Below, piece after piece: positions 58,128-64,000 of a stretch of DNA of 64,000 nt. The position numbers and the translations under genes were made by a program. Positions within the stretch are counted from its first letter, which is position 1. Each line of letters begins with the position of its first letter. Where the stretch lies: positions 688,501 to 752,500 of the forward strand of contig QNQO01000452.1 in NCBI GenBank assembly GCA_003290165.1, read 5' to 3'. The notes beneath the pieces were generated by a model. The model did not search any database. It was given only the letters and a program-made list of their open reading frames with translations, and was not told the origin of the DNA. The DNA is from Berberis thunbergii. Lineage: Eukaryota > Streptophyta > Magnoliopsida > Ranunculales > Berberidaceae.

Positions 58128-59560
58128 ATGACCATGCCTGACAACAAAGAGCCGCAACATGAGGTAGCTCAAACATCCCAGACATCTAGAGGTGCCACCA
58201 CGAACCCTCGTGTAGATTTACTCATGGTCCAGATGGAGCGTATGATTAAAGTGGTGGAAAATTTCACCCAAGAGCATGCTCAGTCCATCGACCCTGCCCA
58301 AACACCGCCCCAGCAAAACTCATCCAATGAAGTTCCTGCAGAATCTCAACAAGTAAATCTTGAAAGCAGCGAACCACTTAAAGAGGGGGAGTCACAGACT
58401 CTAATATACTATACGAACTAGCCAAACCACCATTCTCCGACACACTCATGGTGACTTCTATGCCGAAAGAGTTCATTCCACTAAAACTTGAAGCTTACGA
58501 TGGTACTTCCGATCCAACTGACCACTTACGACACTTTCACCACATGTTGTCGTTGAAGGAGAGCACGAAATCCATCCTATGCAGGATGTTCCCGACGAAT
58601 CGCACCTCCACAACAATGAACTGATTCAACAGCTTACCACCAAGATCGATAGATTCATTCCAGGAGTTGGCTACCGCCTTCATTACAAGGTTCATCAACA
58701 GTTAGCGGATGAGGAAGGGACCATACTACTTGCTCCACATCAAATATATGCCCGATGAGACGATAAGGGAGTATGTTACTCACTTCACTAACGAGTTAAC
58801 GATGATTGACGGCTGCAGTGACGACACATCAATCACTACTTTCACCACCGGGCTGAATTGATGCTCTAAACCTTGAACCCCCAAAGAACATGGTGATTCT
58901 ATTGAAGACCGCTCAAAAGCACATCATTATAGAGGAAATGATAGCCGCCAGGAAGAAGAATGAATCCGAGAGGGAAGCCCATTCGAAGAGGTGGGAAAAA
59001 AGGAGAAACGACAAACCCAAGGAGGAAAATGTTCAGTAAAAAAAGCACCGAACTAACGAAAGGCCCGAATTCAACTAGTAAGAACCCAAAAAGCCACATT
59101 CGACGAGGCCCAAACATGAGCGATTGACAAGCATCACAAAAAAGACGTACAAACAATATATGACCTTGAAGACCAGTCGAGCAAACATACTGAAACACAT
59201 GACGAAATGAGAAGATTTCAACTAGCCACTAAGGATGAGAGGAGACCCCAAAGGACGAGACAAAAGCAAGTACTATTTTTTCCACAAGGATCATGGGCAC
59301 GACACTGAAGACTGCTACAACCTAATAGATGAAATTGAACGCTGGGTTCAAAGAGGATGACTCAACGAATTTTTTGGGCTATCGGATAAACAACCCAAAG
59401 GGAAGGAGAAGGCGAAAACCATAACGGGATCAAAGGAACAACCCAGAGAACTGATATACGCCTTACACTGCGTAGCCAGAGAGAGCGGTCAGTCAAGCCC
59501 ACCAATAACATTTTCCAATCGAGCTGATCTATATAGAACTATAAGCACCAATGCCGTCAA
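58128..59560 (+). pseudogene. Tat-type gag, frameshifted
   Basis: A 97-residue N-terminal frame (58128-58421) is followed in another frame by KEFIPLKLEAYDGTSDPTDH and a conserved gag core: SILCRMFPTN, INSLPPRSI-like and ETIREYVTHFTNEL. Near 59280-59345 comes HKDHGHDTEDCYNLIDEIER, the C-terminal motif. Stops near 58421, 58621 and 58860 and several frame changes break it. The frame at 59667-59912 is unrecognised. Gag would form the particle that packages the RNA. Confidence 0.75.
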
Positions 59561-59912
59561 ACGAGACAAGATAAATCGATACGACAACTCAAACAAGGAG
59601 CGCAGAAAAAATTGGTAGATCAAATGGGAGCCAAACAACAGACAAAATCCAAAAAAGCTTACAAGCTTGACCATCATCTACGACAAGGCCAACAATGCCT
59701 CCCACATTACTGACAATGTATACAACGCGAATAAATTCTACGAACGAGGCCTTGGCCGCAAAAATCCGAAGTTCTTCCATGGTACTGATGTGAGCATGAT
59801 TGGACAATTTGGGACTACATTCTATTTTTCCCATCCAAACCAACCTACCAATAACACACACCCAACAATTCGATCAAGGAGCATTTCGAGTTTATTAGCT
59901 ACCTCACGATAA

Positions 59913-60250
59913 CCATACACAACAAACAAAACTACATAGAACCATGGGGGAAGAAGTTACAACAAAAATGCTAAGACTACTTAAGGCAGAGCAAATCAAG
60001 CAACATTAAGAAAGATACGACACAGACTCCGCAACATGACTTTATGAGAAAGGAATGACTACTGCTACTAAAGATTGTTAAACACTCGAAACGAGGTTAT
60101 CTATAAAATTCCAAGTTCAAAACTCTCCATCTTACGCCATGACTGTGGCAGCAAAGCCAGACAATAAAAAGCAATTGGCATACCAAGCCTCAAACAAAAT
60201 GTCACGAGGAATAAGTCAAACACAAAACTTTTGGTCTGATCAACCACGAA
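59913..60250. other. Internal sequence of element 2, nothing recognised
   Basis: This is where protease and pol would start in a full element. Broken frames only; no DTG, YIDD or integrase motif was seen between here and 61300. Confidence 0.45.
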
Positions 60251-60820
60251 GTAAATGTTTGGACGAAAAAATGAACTTATTCAAACAAAGTTCAAATCGA
60301 CTAGTATGTCGGACCAACAAAGTAAAAGTTATGACAAAAAAGTCAACTTATTCAAACAAACTTCGAATCGACTAGTATGTCGAACCAACAAAGTAAAAAT
60401 TAGGAAAAAAAGTAAACTTATTCAAACAAACTTCGAATCGACTAGTATGTCGAACCAATGAAGTAAATGTTAGGACAAAAAGTCGACTTACTCAAATAAA
60501 CTTCGAGTCGACCGATACATCAAATGAACGAAGTAAAAATTGGGACGAACCAGTCAACTTACTCAAACAAACTTTGGATCGACTAATATGTTGAACCAAC
60601 AAAGTAAAGGTTAGGATGAACAAGTCAACTTATTCAAACAAACTTCGAATCAATTAAGATGTCGAAACCAACAAAGTAAAAGTTGGGACGAGCATGTCAA
60701 CTTATTCAAACAAACTTTGGATCGATTAAGATGTCAAAACCAACAAAGTAAAAGTTGGGATGAATAAGTCAACTTACTCGGAGAAGCTTCAAGTCGACTA
60801 ACACGTCAGTTCGACGAAGA
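60251..60820 (+). repeat. 71-bp tandem array within element 2 (about 8 units)
   Basis: Units begin GTAAA(A/T)GTT(A/G)GGA (60251, 60322, 60393 and on), with GTCAACTTATTCAAACAAAC, TTCGAATCGACTAGTATGTC and CGAACCAACAAA. The first units are most alike and later ones diverge. Overlapping open frames here arise from the repeat. Confidence 0.88.
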
Positions 60821-61311
60821 AAGAATGAACAAGTCGAATCACTTGGAAAAATTTTGGGGCATTAGAATAACAAGGCAGCGACGAACGAGTCAATTTATTC
60901 AACCCTAAAATGTAGTCGTAAAAGCCCTCTGGCCGATCAAAATATCGGATCAAGAAGTGGAAGCTAGAGTACAACTACGACAGGCCTAAAAACAAAAGAG
61001 TACGAGTCAAACCCATTCATACCAACAGTTCGAAACATTTTTTGTGCATGAATACTTGAGGATCCAAGTAAGGAAAATCCCTCGATTGACAGAAACAAAG
61101 ACTTCGGGTGGTCAACAAGCAAGCGCAAATAAAAATACGAATAAGCCTGCATCGCCAACACTTAACATTATACTACAAACGACTTGATGAGGGGAACACA
61201 CATGTCATATATGATGGGTCAACTTTAAAGAGAGCATGCAAAGCAGAAATAAGACAAAAGGCAATACAATATTGTCAAAAAGTAAACTTTATCATACATA
61301 AAATCATTCTG

Positions 61312-63800
61312 TTACATCAAGAGAAGAAGAGTGTACATCTGTAGAAGGAAATGGAGAAGAAAATAGAAAGTTGGAGAAGATGTGGCAAGAGCATCGGATG
61401 GAAGAGCAACAACATCACCAGTGGCAGAGGGAAACAAAGTCCTCTCCTCAACAGCAAGAGCTGGTGAAGGAGCCTGATCGGAAGATGGAGGAGACAAAGT
61501 TCTCCCTTCACCCACGGGATCGCATGGAAGAACATGAATATCTTCCTCAACATCTTCATCTTCAAAGACTTGATCAACCAAGTGACGATACTCGGATAAA
61601 TCGACACCAAACCCTTCAATATAGTCAAGGAGTTCAACTCGGCCATCAACAATTCTCCTCCAGTCTTCCACCTCCACAATCCTCAACTTGTCTTTAGTAG
61701 CTGCAAGCTCCATTTTAGTTGAAATTAACCGCCCTTCAGCAGTGGCCAGCATGGCTGAGATACCAACTTCACTTTGTCAAGGGTGACCATTAATTGTTCC
61801 ACTTGCCTTTAAGCAATTATATGTTGACATATTGCTCAACTACGGAACGCAGATCCTCATCATGGCCAACTTTCTTGACAGACAACTCTTTTTCCAACTT
61901 GTCCAATTGCGCATGAGCCCCGTTCAAATCAACCGTCAAAGTATTAAACTCCGCAGCAGACTTATCTCGAGTAGCTTCAGCTTCCCTTAACGAGGCCAAA
62001 GCAACCCCATCTGCCTTCTCTCGTTTCGTGAAATGTGCCTTCAATACGTCAAACTGAAAAAGAGCGCCACCAACTTTCTCTCAAGAGCAGCCACGACCAT
62101 CCCTGTACTTTTATCCTATCACCTTGGCATGAGTGAAGTGATTCATCCCATCCATTGTTTTCTTAAGACCACAATCGAGATGGGTGCTGGGATCCAACAC
62201 AGGTATTGAAGGTCGTTCCACCGCCCGCCTGTGCCACTCATTGATCAACCTACGCACATCATCCTAAATGTCAAGCTGAGTAAACCAATAGAACTTTTCA
62301 TCCGATTTGATATGGATGTCCTCCGGGTTGGGCTCCTTCCAACTAATCTGAGGATGGAGAACGCGGGATCTGAAAGCACTGAGGAACGACCCCCAATAGT
62401 CGGAAGAGTGGTTGGAACAATGGTGATAATAGAAAAACCACTCTTGCATTCTCGCTACGAAGCAATCGCAACAGGATTAGAATGAGTAGTAGTAGCGACA
62501 GAAGCAAAGGAACCCAAAAAAACAGGAGAATAAACTAAGAACCCTACCACATAATTGATAGAATGATAAGAGATCGAGGAGGGAGATCCTCAAAATCCTG
62601 ACCATGGTCATCAACCTTTTTAGACTGTTCCATTGCCAATTGGGGCATCTTATCATCTATTGCCCGAGGGTCATCGTTAGACCATTTAGTAACATTGGGA
62701 ACGCCATAGGCGAAAAAAAGTTTTTTTCCGTCTTCATCCAACGGACGAGTAGCCTCCTTTTCAGTTCTTTCCAGCACCAAGTTCATCTCCTCATCCTCCT
62801 GGAAAGATAAACGATCATTTTTAACAACCTTCTTACCGAAAGAACTTGAATGAGGTACAGTTTGAGTAGCACCACGAGTTGAAAATCGTTTCTTTTTTGA
62901 AACACGACTAAGATTTATCGGCAATTGCTTCGATGGGCTAACGGGCCTCGAGAATTCTCTTTTCCTGGAGGTCGGACCAACAATACCGACGCTAATAGGA
63001 GCATCGAGATCCGTAACTTTTTTTCCCGAACTCACTTCTCAATCAATGCTAGTATCACTAACATCAGCAGGAACAACGCGAGCAACGATCTCCTCAGTAC
63101 TGGATTAATGAGTAAAGCCCATTCCGCCTCATTCATATGGTACAAGCCAATACCATCCAAATGTCTTTAGAAAAAATGTATCAATGGGAAACATAGGAAG
63201 CTTAACAAAATTGATCACTAATCCTCTGTTCCTCCAAAGTTAACTGCAAATTCTTTTGTTTGTTAGGGACTCGGAACGATCGTACAATCGGGCGACCTTG
63301 AAGTTTGAAGTAGTCAGAACCGACATAAGCATAAAACCAAAATATTGACCAATCTCTGATATCATCGTTGAACTTCCCAAAAAAGACAGAAGAACGGAGG
63401 AAGCAAATGTCCTTGTTCACCAGCGGCCAACCACCGAATGCAGAATCCTAACAGTCAAGGGAATGCTAGAGTGGATAACCCTTGCATAAGTAGAAACCAT
63501 AACCCTCCAATCATTAGGACCCATTTGAGCAGGAAGATTGTCTAAGAAATCCATATATTCTCAAAACAGTTCTGGAACTGGGAATCGAAGACCGAAAAGG
63601 AACATGCTCGGATAAAGTATGATATACTCGGACCTCGAACCTCGAACGACAAGGACTATCGTTCTGTCTGGGCATAATGATCTCGAGGTCAAATGAAAAT
63701 TTGTAGCCAAAACGAATATCGTTCAGCGTCACCTGAGAAGATTTCTTAGGCAATAAGTATGCTTCACAAGCAGCGGCTCGCCACTTGGAATATCACCACC
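61312..63800 (-). pseudogene. Antisense ORF (aORF) of Tat-type element 2
   Basis: On the minus strand from about 63800: PKKSSQVTLNDIRFGYKF, then PNDWRVMVSTYARVIHSSIP and LTVRILHSVVG, a segment with FKVARSYDRS-type residues, a 163-residue frame at 62544-63035 (VSKKKRFSTRG; acidic QEDEEMNLV), a coiled-coil piece at 61817-62044 (LASLREAEATRDKSAAEF, LDKLEKELSVKK) and an acidic/proline-rich C-terminal frame at 61312-61752. It parallels 15380-17580 segment by segment. Frameshifts and stops show it is not intact. Confidence 0.7.
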
Positions 63801-64000
63801 AGATATAGTTGTGGAATGGAATAGCAAGGAAAATGAAGGGGAAAAAAAAGCTCTAATATCAAAGATAACGTAAAGAAATAAACAAATCAATCACGCCTCC
63901 TCTTATAGAGTAAAGCAACGAAGAGATTGCTCATAGGAAAACGTGCGATATATGATGACAGTACAAAATCCCAAAACATGCGCGAAAAATGAACGTACAT

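Larger units (their letters stand above)
57378..64000 (+). mobile_element. Tat-type Ty3/gypsy element 2, no visible pol, truncated by the window edge
   Basis: 5' LTR 57378-57916, primer-like TTTGGCGTTGTCCGTGGGG at 57918, gag 58128-59560, no recognisable reverse transcriptase or integrase, a 71-bp tandem array at 60251-60820, and an antisense ORF region 61312-63800. The LTR and antisense ORF are homologous to element 1 (10359-18466). Judging from element 1, the 3' LTR should begin shortly after position 64000. Confidence 0.8.

Noticed and set aside
60251..60820. CRISPR-like array or repeat protein
   Set aside because: A contiguous 71-bp tandem repeat without spacers, and frames change between units.
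62544..63035. Host gene on the minus strand (163 residues)
   Set aside because: It is flanked by retrotransposon sequence and is collinear with the antisense ORF of the first Tat-type element.

Overview
The window is nuclear DNA of a flowering plant, most likely a eudicot. It is AT-rich and gene-poor, with GT-AG introns, a plant-type bHLH transcription factor, and plant transposon families (Copia and Ty3/gypsy LTR elements, a TRIM, CACTA, Tourist, hAT, Helitron-like, L1 and RTE LINEs, tRNA-derived SINEs). The species cannot be named from the sequence. I could defend only one host protein-coding gene, a four-exon bHLH factor on the minus strand at 41483-44300. Every other coding signal is a decayed transposon protein.

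Layout, left. 1-734: 5' end of a minus-strand Copia element (LTR, primer site, broken gag). 1354-1470 and 6838-7195: 3' ends of RTE-type LINEs. 2223-3091: a Helitron-like element with 152-bp tandem units. 3182-3511: foldback Tourist MITE with TAA target duplication. 4081-6135: remnant minus-strand LTR element whose LTR is interrupted by a complete TRIM (5199-5834). 7749-8291: hAT-type element with a perfect 8-bp target duplication, inside a tRNA-like SINE. 10359-18466: complete but decayed Tat-type Ty3/gypsy element with two LTRs, pol remnants and an antisense ORF region, itself inserted in a Helitron-like repeat.

Layout, centre. 19097-19178: GC-rich palindrome. 19952-19978: Helitron 3' terminus. 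23407-25170: gypsy element reduced to LTRs plus the tail of its integrase. 25518-30149: more Helitron-like copies, a solo LTR, a tandem Helitron junction and a perfect 28-bp inverted repeat. 30240-33885: L1 LINE pieces. 34194-35962: two more Helitron-like copies. 38847-41364: LINE with only ORF1, flanked by a 15-bp target duplication and lying about 130 bp past the bHLH stop codon.

Layout, right. 44437-45790: head-to-tail Helitron array just upstream of the bHLH core promoter, containing a SINE. 46136-46575: SINE with a perfect 16-bp target duplication. 51096-55624: non-autonomous CACTA element, inserted in a MITE, made of hairpin repeat arrays and carrying two tRNA-Glu-like sequences, a GATC-rich tract and a promoter-like block. 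57378-64000: a second Tat-type element with gag, no visible pol, a 71-bp tandem array and an antisense ORF homologous to that of the first; it runs off the window.

The most interesting material is structural: the CACTA element with captured tRNA-like units, tandem Helitrons at two loci, an ORF2-less LINE, a young SINE, and the bHLH gene enclosed by transposons on both sides.
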